A stretch of 6,891 nt of DNA from an uncultured Oscillospiraceae bacterium (GCA_900547385.1 URGQ01000064.1:1-6891); one strand, 5' to 3'; counted from the stretch's first letter, positions 1 through 5,786 are shown. Notes: generated from the letters alone by a model not told the origin. Numbers and translations: made by a program.

Positions 1-13
1 GGGCCTGCGGCCC
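1..13. repeat. GC-rich palindromic intergenic repeat, left copy
   Basis: Bases 1-13 form a short hairpin, GGGCC-TGC-GGCCC. Bases 2-13 are the exact reverse complement of 6842-6853 near the right edge. No T-run follows, so it does not look like an intrinsic terminator. The element is cut by the window edge, so its true extent is unknown. It may belong to a family of repeated intergenic palindromes; this is inference from two copies only, and short GC-rich palindromes can match by chance. Confidence 0.4.
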
Positions 14-71
14 CCGCCCATCCCTCTGCACAAACCTACCAAGAATCTAAAAAAGGAGCATCAATCTTCCC

Positions 72-524
72 ATGGAACTTATCCCCTTTACCACCAAAGA
101 TCTCGCCTCATTCCTGGAAATGAGCCACGATATGTACGATTCCCCCGCGGTGGCACACCCGGTCAGCCGGGATATCTTCATTTCCACCTTCCGGGCGTGC
201 CTGGCCGGCAATCAGAATGTCGAAGGCCGCATGATCGTGGAAAACAGCTGTACCCTGGGCTATCTGCTGCTGGCACACAGCTTCTCCAGCGAACTGGGCA
301 CCCCCATCATTATGATCGAAGAGCTGTACCTCATCCCGGAGGCGAGAGGTCAGCACATCGGCCGGGCTATTCTGGAATCTCTTTCCTCCCACTATCATAA
401 TAAAGTCGGCGCGCTGAAGCTGGAATGCACCCCCGAAAACCAGGTTGCTATGCGGCTGTATCAGTCGCTGGGCTTTCAGGCACTACCCTACACTGCCATG
501 GTATGGGAGCTGCCCAACACCTAA
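72..524 (+). CDS. GNAT family N-acetyltransferase
   Basis: A 150-residue cytoplasmic protein of the GNAT (Gcn5-related) superfamily, expected to move an acetyl group from acetyl-CoA to an amine on an unknown small molecule or protein. The acetyl-CoA binding motif A lies at about residues 82-102. It has an acidic beta-strand (IEELYLIPEARG) followed by the Q/R-x-x-G-x-G/A pyrophosphate loop as Q94-H-I-G97-R-A99. Motif B follows with N123, A126, L129-Y130 and G134-F135, the usual order N..A..LY...GF. The length is typical of a single-domain GNAT. The start is supported by AAGGAG at 53-58, although the 13-nt spacing is somewhat long. The lipid kinase gene follows after 20 nt, so the two are probably cotranscribed. 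The substrate cannot be read from the sequence. No promoter is evident in the 71 bases upstream. Confidence 0.9.
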   Translation: MELIPFTTKDLASFLEMSHDMYDSPAVAHPVSRDIFISTFRACLAGNQNVEGRMIVENSCTLGYLLLAHSFSSELGTPIIMIEELYLIPEARGQHIGRAILESLSSHYHNKVGALKLECTPENQVAMRLYQSLGFQALPYTAMVWELPNT

Positions 525-529
525 CATCG

Positions 530-535
530 AAGGAG
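530..535 (+). promoter_or_regulatory. Ribosome binding site fixing the lipid kinase start
   Basis: AAGGAG ends 9 nt before the ATG at 545. The open frame extends upstream to 425, but that extension lies inside the GNAT gene in another frame and would put this site inside the coding region. The start at 545 is therefore preferred; it also places the conserved N-terminal strand of the kinase fold at residue 3. Confidence 0.8.
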
Positions 536-544
536 TTTATCGCC

Positions 545-1459
545 ATGAAACACATCTTCGTTATCAATCCCGCCGCCGGAAAAACCAATGTGACCGAAGC
601 CCTGCTGCCCCGTCTGCATGCCCTTTTTGTCGGGCGGGAGGAGGAGTTGGAAACCTACTTGACCACCGGCGTGGGGGATGCCACCCGTTTTGTGAAGGAG
701 CGCTGTGCCGCCTCCTGCGGGGAGCACCTGCGCTTTTACAGCTGCGGCGGCGACGGCACCATGAACGAGGTGCTTCAGGGCCTGGCCGGCTGCGCCAACG
801 CAGCTATGGGCGTCGTTCCCTGCGGCAGCGGCAATGACTTCGTCCGCAGCTTCCCGGATTGCGATTTTTCCAACCTGGAAGCGCAGATCACCGCAGAAGA
901 ACGCCCCATCGACCTCATCCACTTCAATAATCAGTGGTCGGCCAATATCTGCAGTGCGGGCCTCGATTCCGATGTATGCAAAAAAATGGCCCGCTACAAG
1001 CGCCTTCCGCTTGTTACCGGCAGCGGCGCGTACATTCTCGCTCTCATCTCCACTTTCTTCAGCCCCATGGGCAAGCAGGCACATATTGTACTGGATGACG
1101 GCCGGGTATTGGATGAGAATATTCTCATCCTGGTGATGTCCAATGGCGGCTTTTACGGCGGCGGCTGGAACGGCGCGCCCAAGTTCAATGTGGAGGATGG
1201 CCTGATGGATCTCTGCATTGTGCGTAAGATTAACCGCCTACGCATCCTCAAGGTAATCGGCAAATACCAAAAGGGCCTTCATGTGGATGACCCCTCCCTG
1301 CAGGATTGTATCATTTACACCCGCTGCCGCAGCCTTACCATCGATTTTGATAAGCCCACCAACCTGAACGCCGATGGTGAAATGAGCGAAAGCACTCATG
1401 TGGATGCCGCCATCGTACCGCTGGCCCTGCCGCTCATCCTGCCCAGGGTCAAAAAATAA
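545..1459 (+). CDS. Diacylglycerol kinase family lipid kinase (YegS/BmrU/DagK type)
   Basis: A 304-residue protein of the DAGK catalytic (DAGKc) family, which uses ATP to phosphorylate lipids such as diacylglycerol at the inner face of the membrane. In Gram-positive bacteria some members (DgkB) recycle the diacylglycerol released by lipoteichoic acid synthesis. Visible motifs are the N-terminal strand with N8-P-x-x-G12-K13, the nucleotide-binding G68-G-D-G-T72 followed by N74-E75, and P92-C-G-S-G-N-D98. The C-terminal beta-sandwich domain contains GFYGGGW, and N275-A-D-G-E279 lies near the end, the usual NxDGE signature. The length is normal for the family (about 290-310). No transmembrane segment is seen, as expected for this soluble class. 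It follows the GNAT gene by 20 nt and is closed by the terminator at 1477-1518. Substrate preference cannot be told from sequence, so no gene symbol is given. Confidence 0.93.
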   Translation: MKHIFVINPAAGKTNVTEALLPRLHALFVGREEELETYLTTGVGDATRFVKERCAASCGEHLRFYSCGGDGTMNEVLQGLAGCANAAMGVVPCGSGNDFVRSFPDCDFSNLEAQITAEERPIDLIHFNNQWSANICSAGLDSDVCKKMARYKRLPLVTGSGAYILALISTFFSPMGKQAHIVLDDGRVLDENILILVMSNGGFYGGGWNGAPKFNVEDGLMDLCIVRKINRLRILKVIGKYQKGLHVDDPSLQDCIIYTRCRSLTIDFDKPTNLNADGEMSESTHVDAAIVPLALPLILPRVKK

Positions 1460-1476
1460 AACATGATGTCATTCCT

Positions 1477-1518
1477 ATCCCCACCTATGGAGCTTTCTCC
1501 CCGGTGGGGATGCTTTTT
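1477..1518 (+). terminator. Intrinsic terminator after the lipid kinase gene
   Basis: A perfect 9-bp stem, ATCCCCACC (1477-1485) with GGTGGGGAT (1503-1511), is capped by a second short stem, GGAG (1489-1492) with CTCC (1497-1500) around a CTTT loop. TTTTT follows at 1514-1518. It starts 18 nt after the kinase stop codon and should end the GNAT-kinase transcript. Confidence 0.85.
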
Positions 1519-1569
1519 GCCTGCTAATTGATCCGCCAAAATTCCCCCAACTTCATTTCAAAAAGCTCT

Positions 1570-1600
1570 TGACCTAAGGTGAGCTTTAGGTAGTAAAGCG
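1570..1600 (+). promoter_or_regulatory. MerR-family type promoter and operator
   Basis: TTGACC at 1570-1575 is a good -35 box. It overlaps an imperfect inverted repeat, CCTAAGG (1574-1580), TGAG, CTTTAGG (1585-1591), with one mismatch between the arms. A 19-bp spacer then leads to a poor -10, TAAAGC (1595-1600). A dyad in a 19-bp spacer is the hallmark of promoters activated by MerR-family regulators. The half-site resembles the CTTAAAG-N4-CTTTAAG type bound by AdhR/NmlR-like regulators in Firmicutes; this is from memory and not checked. The promoter faces the cupin/reductase remnant, whose ATG is at 1676. No merR-like gene lies in the window. The weak -10 may reflect decay. Confidence 0.6.
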
Positions 1601-1675
1601 AGTACGGAGCAAAAACCCATCGCACCGTCTATTGGTACGGCAGAATTATCAATCCACATCAAGAGGTTTTTTGCA

Positions 1676-1828
1676 ATGAAGTACGAAAGCAAGGAAGCCT
1701 TTGAAAAGGCAAATATCTTTGGAACCGGCACAGCCAATACCGCGTACGCGCAGTATTTTATCGGCAATTCCTTTTTGAATCCGCTGACTGACCCCAAAAG
1801 CGGCCTGGAGGAAAATAATGCTGTTTGA
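1676..1828 (+). pseudogene. N-terminal fragment of a cupin-domain protein (remnant)
   Basis: Fifty codons from ATG 1676 to TGA 1826-1828, with a ribosome binding site (AGAGG, 1662-1666, 9 nt upstream). The first about 40 residues, including FGTGTANTAYAQYFIGNSF and NPLTDP, match my memory of the N-terminus of small cupin proteins that sit beside carboxymuconolactone decarboxylase or aldo/keto reductase genes in Clostridia. The cupin beta-barrel and its metal-binding histidines, which should follow NPLTDP, are absent. The reading frame instead runs straight into the aldo/keto reductase sequence of the next entry. The junction lies between about 1795 and 1826. The family call rests on recognition of one short stretch and is moderately sure; that the gene is broken is more certain. 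Confidence 0.6.
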
Positions 1829-2307
1829 CGCGCACTGGAGGATGCCCTGGCCGCTGGGAGGGTACGGGTCATCGGTGTTTCCAATTTTCTGCGGGATGAC
1901 CTTGAAAACCTGTTGTCGGATTGCCGAGTAAAGCCCACGGTCAATCAGATTCTGCTGTGCATCAGCAATATCGATATGGCACTGATCAATTACAGCCGGG
2001 ATCCGGGCATCTTAGTGGAAGCCTACTCCCCTATTACCCACGGTGAAACGCTCAAAAACCCTGCCATTGTGGAAATGGCAAAGAAATACGGCGTATCCGC
2101 CGCGCCGCTCTGCATCCGTTATGTCGTCCAGCTTGGGAACCGTTGCGTTGCCTAAAACCGCCAATCCTGACCCACATGGCCAGCAATGCCGCTCTCGATT
2201 TTGTGATCTCCGAAGCGGATATGAAGGCCCTCCAGCAGATGGACCGCATCACGAATCACGGCGAATTTGATACCTTCCCCGTATTCAGCGGTAAACCGCT
2301 GGCCTAA
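1826..2307 (+). pseudogene. Aldo/keto reductase, C-terminal half, with a stop and two frameshifts
   Basis: The sequence reads as the C-terminal half of an NADPH-dependent aldo/keto reductase (AKR superfamily, TIM barrel) once three lesions are ignored. From 1829 it gives RALEDALAAGRVRVIGVSNF, the family's conserved strand. The lead-in TGA at 1826 sits where such proteins usually have Trp (TGG). Further on come GILVEAYSPITHGE and MAKKYGVS. An extra G at 2135-2137 breaks the frame in front of TVALPKTANP, the cofactor-phosphate loop. A second extra base near 2166-2170 precedes HMASNAALDFVISEADM, and the frame ends at TAA 2305-2307. The N-terminal half, with the catalytic Asp, Tyr, Lys and His, is missing, so no active enzyme can be made. 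Codon use still resembles the neighbours, which fits recent decay. Confidence 0.85.
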
Positions 2308-2312
2308 TGCAA

Positions 2313-2346
2313 AAACGGCATGGCCCCCGCCACGCCGTTTCCTTTT
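2313..2346. terminator. Bidirectional intrinsic terminator between the convergent units
   Basis: The stem is AAACGGC (2313-2319) and TGGC (2321-2324), loop CCCC, then GCCA (2329-2332) and GCCGTTT (2334-2340). On the + strand the pair 2320/2333 is an A-C mismatch and the tail is CCTTTTAT, so termination would be moderate. On the - strand the same pair becomes a G-U wobble, giving 12 continuous pairs, and the tail is TTTTT (complement of 2311-2315). The site may therefore serve the - strand genes at least as well as the dead reductase, whose stop codon lies 5 nt upstream. Confidence 0.7.
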
Positions 2347-2399
2347 ATCCCATCACGATAAGAAATATATTCACGCAAGTTTTCCTTTCCGCCCACCCA

Positions 2400-2526
2400 T
2401 CACGCCATGGCGCGCGGCGCCCCGGCAATCTGGCTGCCGGCACTGGTCCCGGCGCTTTCAATCGCATTGGCAAGGATCACCGCCGTAATGATGGTTTTTT
2501 CCAATCAAATTCCGATATTCCTTCAT
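2400..2526 (-). pseudogene. Possible small hydrophobic protein, frameshifted in an A6 tract
   Basis: On the - strand, 19 nt after the stop of the membrane protein gene, an ATG at 2526 has a GGGGAG ribosome binding site (2536-2541) at 9-nt spacing. As written the frame is 22 codons (MKEYRNLIGKNHHYGGDPC... to a stop at 2458). If one base of the A6 run (T6 at 2495-2500 on the + strand) is removed, the frame opens into IIT-AVILANAIE and on to a TGA at 2400-2402. That gives about 41 residues with a basic N-terminus and one hydrophobic stretch, and most codons end in G or C. I do not recognise a family. It could be a broken small membrane protein, a sequencing error in a homopolymer, or chance. Confidence 0.3.
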
Positions 2527-2545
2527 TTTTTGTTTCTCCCCGCCG

Positions 2546-3106
2546 TCAGAATTCCGGTCCGCCGTTGTTGCTCTGCGGGCGCAGCATCCGGTAGGCATTA
2601 TACAGCTTGCGGGTCTTGTTCAGGCTCACCAGCAGCATAATGGTCACCACCACCATGCCCAAAAGCAGCAGCACACTCAGCACCGGCACCCAGGAAAGCG
2701 CCACCGCCACAATGTTCAGAATGGCACAGATCTTCCAGCTGCGCATACTTTCCGCTGCGGCGATCCCTGCCGAGTTGTTTTTCTCGATGTCCTCAAATCC
2801 CTTAATGACCAACCAGGTGGCATAATAAGTCACGGCCGCTGCCACCAATGTAAGCAGTGAAATGACCCAGCCGCCATTGAGTCCCAGCAGATTGATCACC
2901 CAGCTGGCAATGCCATAGGCGGTAAGTCCCAGCAGCCAGGGACCGGCTGTGGTGTAGCGGGGGCTTTCCTCCAGCAGCTCTCGGGTGCCCATATACAGCA
3001 GAATAAACCCGACAAAATCCGGGAGCAGGTTAATGACATAGGTATCGTTCAGGGTAAAGTTAAAATTAAGGAACACAAACAAAAAACCCACAAAGATTTT
3101 GGTCAC
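2546..3106 (-). CDS. Uncharacterised multi-span membrane protein
   Basis: A 186-residue integral membrane protein of unknown function. Hydrophobic segments lie near residues 3-17, 25-40, 54-74, 78-100 and 124-160; the last is long enough for two spans. A charged stretch around residues 103-112 (FEDIEKNNS) separates the halves, and the C-terminus is basic and then polar. The motif INLLPDFVGFILLYMG (about 25-40) resembles the LPDF(I/V)G(Y/F) motif I associate with uncharacterised Firmicutes membrane proteins, but no function is known to me. The start is taken as GTG at 3106 because a full AAGGAGGT lies 7 nt upstream. An upstream in-frame start at 3193 would add 29 charged residues read from promoter sequence. 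It has its own promoter at 3165-3193, inside the end of the EamA gene. Confidence 0.8.
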   Translation of the reverse strand: MTKIFVGFLFVFLNFNFTLNDTYVINLLPDFVGFILLYMGTRELLEESPRYTTAGPWLLGLTAYGIASWVINLLGLNGGWVISLLTLVAAAVTYYATWLVIKGFEDIEKNNSAGIAAAESMRSWKICAILNIVAVALSWVPVLSVLLLLGMVVVTIMLLVSLNKTRKLYNAYRMLRPQSNNGGPEF

Positions 3107-3113
3107 GGTAAAG

Positions 3114-3121
3114 ACCTCCTT
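3114..3121 (-). promoter_or_regulatory. Ribosome binding site selecting a GTG start
   Basis: A full AAGGAGGT (- strand) ends 7 nt before GTG at 3106-3104. It decides against the longer frame starting at 3193, which would place this site inside the coding sequence. Confidence 0.85.
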
Positions 3122-3164
3122 GAAAATAATAAAAGGGGCAGAGCCACCTTTACGCTCTTCTTCT

Positions 3165-3193
3165 ATTATATCAGTTCTTTGCCGCTTCCGCAA
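3165..3193 (-). promoter_or_regulatory. Extended -10 promoter for the membrane protein gene
   Basis: On the - strand, TTGCGG (3193-3188) and TATAAT (3170-3165) are 17 bp apart, and TG at the extended -10 position (TGA-TATAAT) makes up for the weak -35. The -35 lies within the last codons of the EamA gene, and the TGA stop of that gene (3173-3171) directly abuts the TATAAT. Transcription should begin near 3158, giving a leader of about 50 nt. Confidence 0.75.
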
Positions 3194-4091
3194 CCTTGCC
3201 CCGCGCCGGCAGCTGAGCCAGCACTACCGCCAGCAGCATCAGCGCGCAGCCCAGCAACTCCCGGCCGGTCAGCCGGTCATGCAGGATAAGCGCCCCCGCC
3301 AGCACCGAGAAAACCGATTCCAGGCTAAGCAGCAGCGAAACCACCGTGGGGTTCGCGTCCTTCTGCGCCAGTATCTGCAGGGTATAGCCCACACCGCCGC
3401 TCATTATACCTACATACAGCAGCGGCCAAATACACTCCGTAATCCCCGCGAGGGTGGGCGTTTCCGTCAGGGCGGCTCCTATCCCGGAAACGATCGCCGC
3501 CACCGCGAACTGCACCGTGGAAAGCGCTACACCATTCACCCTTTGGGTAAAATGATCGATGACCAAAATGTGCACCGCAAAAGCCACGGAACAAAGCATT
3601 ACCATCAAATCATTCTTTTCGATCGTCAGCGCTTCGTTCATGCACAGGAAGTAAAGCCCTACAGCGGCCAGCACCACCGAGATCCACACGGCGGCTGTGA
3701 CCTTTTTACGCAGGAACAGTCCCAAAATGGGAACCAGCACAATATACAGCGCGGTAATAAAGCCCGCCTTACCGGCGCTGGTCCCGCCGGAAATGCCTGA
3801 CTGCTGCAGGAAGGAAGCCATAGCCAGGGCCACACCGCAGCAAATTCCGCCCAGCACCAGGTCCTTCGGGGAGCTCGCCGGCGGCTCCACCTTCTCGGGC
3901 GCCTTCTTTTTCTGCACCACGCGTACAATCCAGAGCCCCAGGGCCAGTGCCGCAAAGGCCATACTGCACCGTATGGCGCCAAAGGTAAGGGGCGGTACAT
4001 ATTCACTGCCCACGCTCTGCGCCACAAATGCGGTGCCCCAGATGAGCGCCGCCAACACCGGGAACAGGTTTTGTCTGATTTTCTTATTCAT
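3171..4091 (-). CDS. EamA/DMT-family transporter (drug/metabolite transporter superfamily)
   Basis: A 306-residue inner-membrane protein with about ten hydrophobic segments in two EamA repeats, the normal size and layout of the 10-TMS drug/metabolite exporters. The first repeat opens with LFPVLAALIWGTAFVAQ, including the W-G-x-x-F motif typical of the family. The second repeat ends with NPTVVSLLLSLESVFSVL and LHDRLTGRELLGCALML, the usual late-helix pattern. A basic, Pro-rich loop (KKKAPEKVEPP, about residues 61-71) links early helices. Members export amino acids, nucleosides or toxic compounds, usually by proton exchange; the substrate cannot be inferred here. The start at 4091 is chosen because AAAGGA lies 9 nt upstream and the helix begins soon after. 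The frame is open to 4199, but that would cover the promoter. It lies downstream of the amino acid importer with no terminator between. Confidence 0.9.
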   Translation of the reverse strand: MNKKIRQNLFPVLAALIWGTAFVAQSVGSEYVPPLTFGAIRCSMAFAALALGLWIVRVVQKKKAPEKVEPPASSPKDLVLGGICCGVALAMASFLQQSGISGGTSAGKAGFITALYIVLVPILGLFLRKKVTAAVWISVVLAAVGLYFLCMNEALTIEKNDLMVMLCSVAFAVHILVIDHFTQRVNGVALSTVQFAVAAIVSGIGAALTETPTLAGITECIWPLLYVGIMSGGVGYTLQILAQKDANPTVVSLLLSLESVFSVLAGALILHDRLTGRELLGCALMLLAVVLAQLPARGKVAEAAKN

Positions 4092-4170
4092 GGGGTTCAT
4101 TCCTTTTGCTTGGGTTCTAAAATACGGCGGCTCCCACCGCTTTTCGGCAGGAGCTCCGCTTGATTTCGCT

Positions 4171-4199
4171 ATTATAGCACGCCGCAGGGCAATTTGCAA
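4171..4199 (-). promoter_or_regulatory. Extended -10 promoter for the EamA transporter gene
   Basis: On the - strand, TTGCAA (4199-4194), a 17-bp spacer and TATAAT (4176-4171), with TG at the extended -10 position (TGC-TATAAT). The expected start is near 4164, leaving a leader of about 70 nt. The leader contains a GGAGCTCC palindrome (4150-4157) and a weak hairpin, but nothing I recognise as a riboswitch. Confidence 0.75.
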
Positions 4200-4239
4200 C
4201 CTTCTTCGGCAAAGGGGATTTCACCGGACATTTATTCTC

Positions 4240-4989
4240 TCAGTCCTCGAACCCGCTGCCCAAAAAGGCCCGCAGCTCGGCGGTTTTAGGCGCGCCGAAG
4301 ATCTCCTCCGGGGTGCCCTCCTCTGCAATCAGCCCACCGTTTACATACAGGATGCGGTTCGCCGCCCCGCGGGCAAAGCTCATCTCGTGGGTCACCACCA
4401 CCATGGTGCGGTGCTCCGCCGCCAGCTGCTGCATAATCGCCAGCACCTCGCCCGTCAGTTGGGGGTCCAGTGCACTGGTCGGCTCATCAAAGAGCATCAC
4501 CTTGGGGTCGCGCATCAGGGCGCGTGCTATGGCTACCCGCTGCTGCTGTCCGCCGGAAAGCCGGCAGGGATATTCATCCTTTTTCTCCGCCAGGCCCACT
4601 TTTTCCAGCAGGGCCATGCATTTTTCTTCGGCATCGGCCGCGCCGGGCTTTGTCAGCAGGTACGGCTTGATGAGATTTTCCCGCACCGTCATGTGGGGGA
4701 ACAGATTAAAGCCCTGGAACACCATGCCCATTTCGCTGATAAGCCGGGCACGCTCTGCCTTGGAACAGTATTTCCCGTCCTTCACCATGGCGTCCTCGCC
4801 CACATAGATGCTCCCACCGGTCACTTCCTCTAGGTCAATCATGCAGCGCAGCAGGGTGGATTTCCCCCCGCCGGAGGGCCCGATAATGGCAACCACTTCG
4901 CCCTCCTCCACCGCCAGGCTGATGCCCCGCAGGACCTCCGGCCCGCCTTCAAAGGTCTTTTTCACATTTTCCAGCCGCAGTACACTCAT
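4240..4989 (-). CDS. Amino acid ABC transporter ATP-binding protein (GlnQ/HisP type)
   Basis: A 249-residue cytoplasmic ATPase that powers uptake of polar amino acids through the permease encoded just upstream. All motors are intact: Walker A G37-P-S-G-G-G-K43-S-T45, Q-loop glutamine Q92 in VFQGFNLFPH, signature L144-S-G-G-Q148, Walker B V164-M-L-F-D168-E169, D-loop SALD (172-175) and switch histidine H201. Walker A has GGGK where GSGK is usual, a tolerated change. The start is the ATG at 4989, 8 nt after AGGGGG. An in-frame GTG at 4998 lies within the binding site itself and is unlikely to be used. The gap to the permease stop is 14 nt, so translation is probably coupled. No terminator is visible between its stop and the EamA promoter. 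Confidence 0.95.
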   Translation of the reverse strand: MSVLRLENVKKTFEGGPEVLRGISLAVEEGEVVAIIGPSGGGKSTLLRCMIDLEEVTGGSIYVGEDAMVKDGKYCSKAERARLISEMGMVFQGFNLFPHMTVRENLIKPYLLTKPGAADAEEKCMALLEKVGLAEKKDEYPCRLSGGQQQRVAIARALMRDPKVMLFDEPTSALDPQLTGEVLAIMQQLAAEHRTMVVVTHEMSFARGAANRILYVNGGLIAEEGTPEEIFGAPKTAELRAFLGSGFED

Positions 4990-5003
4990 CCGGGACACCC
5001 CCT

Positions 5004-5714
5004 TTAGTTATAGTAGTTCATTTTCTTTTCCAGCTTTTCCATGGCCACCGCCACCACCAGGTTAAAGATATAGTAGAAGATAGCGGCGCCCACATAGGGC
5101 AGCACATTGGCCTCCCGGCTGGCAATACGCTTCACCAATGTAAACAGCTCGGCGTAGCCGATTACAAAAGCCAGCGAGGTATCCTTTACCAGCGTAATGA
5201 CCTCATTGGTGATGGAGGGCAGAATGCGCTTGACCACCTGCGGCAGAATAATGCGGAAAAAGGTCTGGCCCTTATTGTAGCCCAGCACCTTGGCCGCCTC
5301 GTACTGCCCCACTGGCATCGATTCAATCCCGGAGCGGTAAATCTCCGCAAAGTAGGCGGCGTAATTCACCGCAAAGGCAATAATCACTGCATAGAACTGG
5401 TACTCCAGCGTAATCGGCACCTTAAAGATATAATATGGCCCATAATAGACCACCATCAGCTGCAGCATCAGCGGGGTGCCCCGCAAAATGGAGATAAACA
5501 GCTTGAGCAGGAGCTGCACCGGCCGGAATTCCGCCGCCTTCTGCCAAAAATGGGACCGGCTCTTCTTCAGCGCCGCCAGCGGCGCCCAGCGGTTCATGCG
5601 GCCAAAGGCTACCAAAAGGCCCAGCGGCAGCGAAAATACCAGCGTCAGCACAAAGATGAGGATGGAATTTCCCATCCCCTCCCACACCTGGGCAAATATC
5701 TCTAACAGGTTCAT
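5004..5714 (-). CDS. Amino acid ABC transporter permease (HisM/GlnP type)
   Basis: A 236-residue inner-membrane permease of the polar amino acid uptake family (His/Glu/Gln/Arg/opine type). About five transmembrane helices are seen, starting with ILIFVLTLVFSLPLGLLVAF (about 19-38). The RGTPLMLQL motif that marks the start of the family's core lies around residue 78. The EAA loop, QYEAAKVLGYNKGQTFFRI followed by LPQ, binds the ATPase. Between helix 1 and RGTPL the linker is longer than usual (about 35 residues, KKSRSHFWQKAAEFRP in its centre, strongly basic). AAAGGAG lies 8 nt before the ATG. Only one permease gene is present, so it probably works as a homodimer with two ATPase subunits. Confidence 0.95.
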   Translation of the reverse strand: MNLLEIFAQVWEGMGNSILIFVLTLVFSLPLGLLVAFGRMNRWAPLAALKKSRSHFWQKAAEFRPVQLLLKLFISILRGTPLMLQLMVVYYGPYYIFKVPITLEYQFYAVIIAFAVNYAAYFAEIYRSGIESMPVGQYEAAKVLGYNKGQTFFRIILPQVVKRILPSITNEVITLVKDTSLAFVIGYAELFTLVKRIASREANVLPYVGAAIFYYIFNLVVAVAMEKLEKKMNYYN

Positions 5715-5747
5715 GCGGTGCTCTCCTTTTATCTCTTACTTGCAGGG

Positions 5748-5786
5748 AAAAATGCAGCCCCTCAGCACATCGTGTCGAAGGGCTGC
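5748..5786 (-). terminator. Hairpin between binding protein and permease genes (attenuator)
   Basis: On the - strand, GCAGCCC (5786-5780) pairs with GGGCTGC (5760-5754) around a 19-nt loop, then A and TTTTT (5752-5748). The stem is only 7 bp, so termination is probably partial. It lies 23 nt after the binding protein stop. A partial terminator or RNA-stabilising hairpin here is the common way to make more binding protein than membrane complex. Confidence 0.7.

Noticed and set aside
1826..1828. In-frame TGA read as tryptophan or selenocysteine in the cupin-reductase frame
   Set aside because: All other genes here use TGA or TAA as normal stops, two further frameshifts follow, and the catalytic half of the reductase is missing. 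Decay is the simpler explanation.
1558..1944. 128-residue - strand frame across the MerR-type promoter and pseudogene
   Set aside because: No recognisable domain and no convincing start signal; it is antisense to the cupin and reductase remnants.
2490..2505. Programmed -1 frameshift at the A-AAA-AAC heptamer of the small - strand ORF
   Set aside because: The heptamer is in the right phase, but a -1 shift leads to a stop after five codons. The hydrophobic continuation is in the +1 frame, so classical -1 slippage does not explain it.
2407..2640. Hydrophobic + strand frame of 77 residues
   Set aside because: It has no ribosome binding site, runs into the antisense of the membrane protein gene and crosses the intergenic region. 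It looks like a shadow of the - strand coding.
4100..4165. Possible riboswitch in the EamA leader
   Set aside because: Only a GGAGCTCC palindrome and a weak hairpin are present in about 70 nt, with no known aptamer core.
3099..4833. Long + strand frames opposite the EamA and ATPase genes
   Set aside because: They are antisense to genes with clear family motifs and give low-complexity Arg/His/Gln-rich translations, typical of shadow frames in GC-rich DNA.
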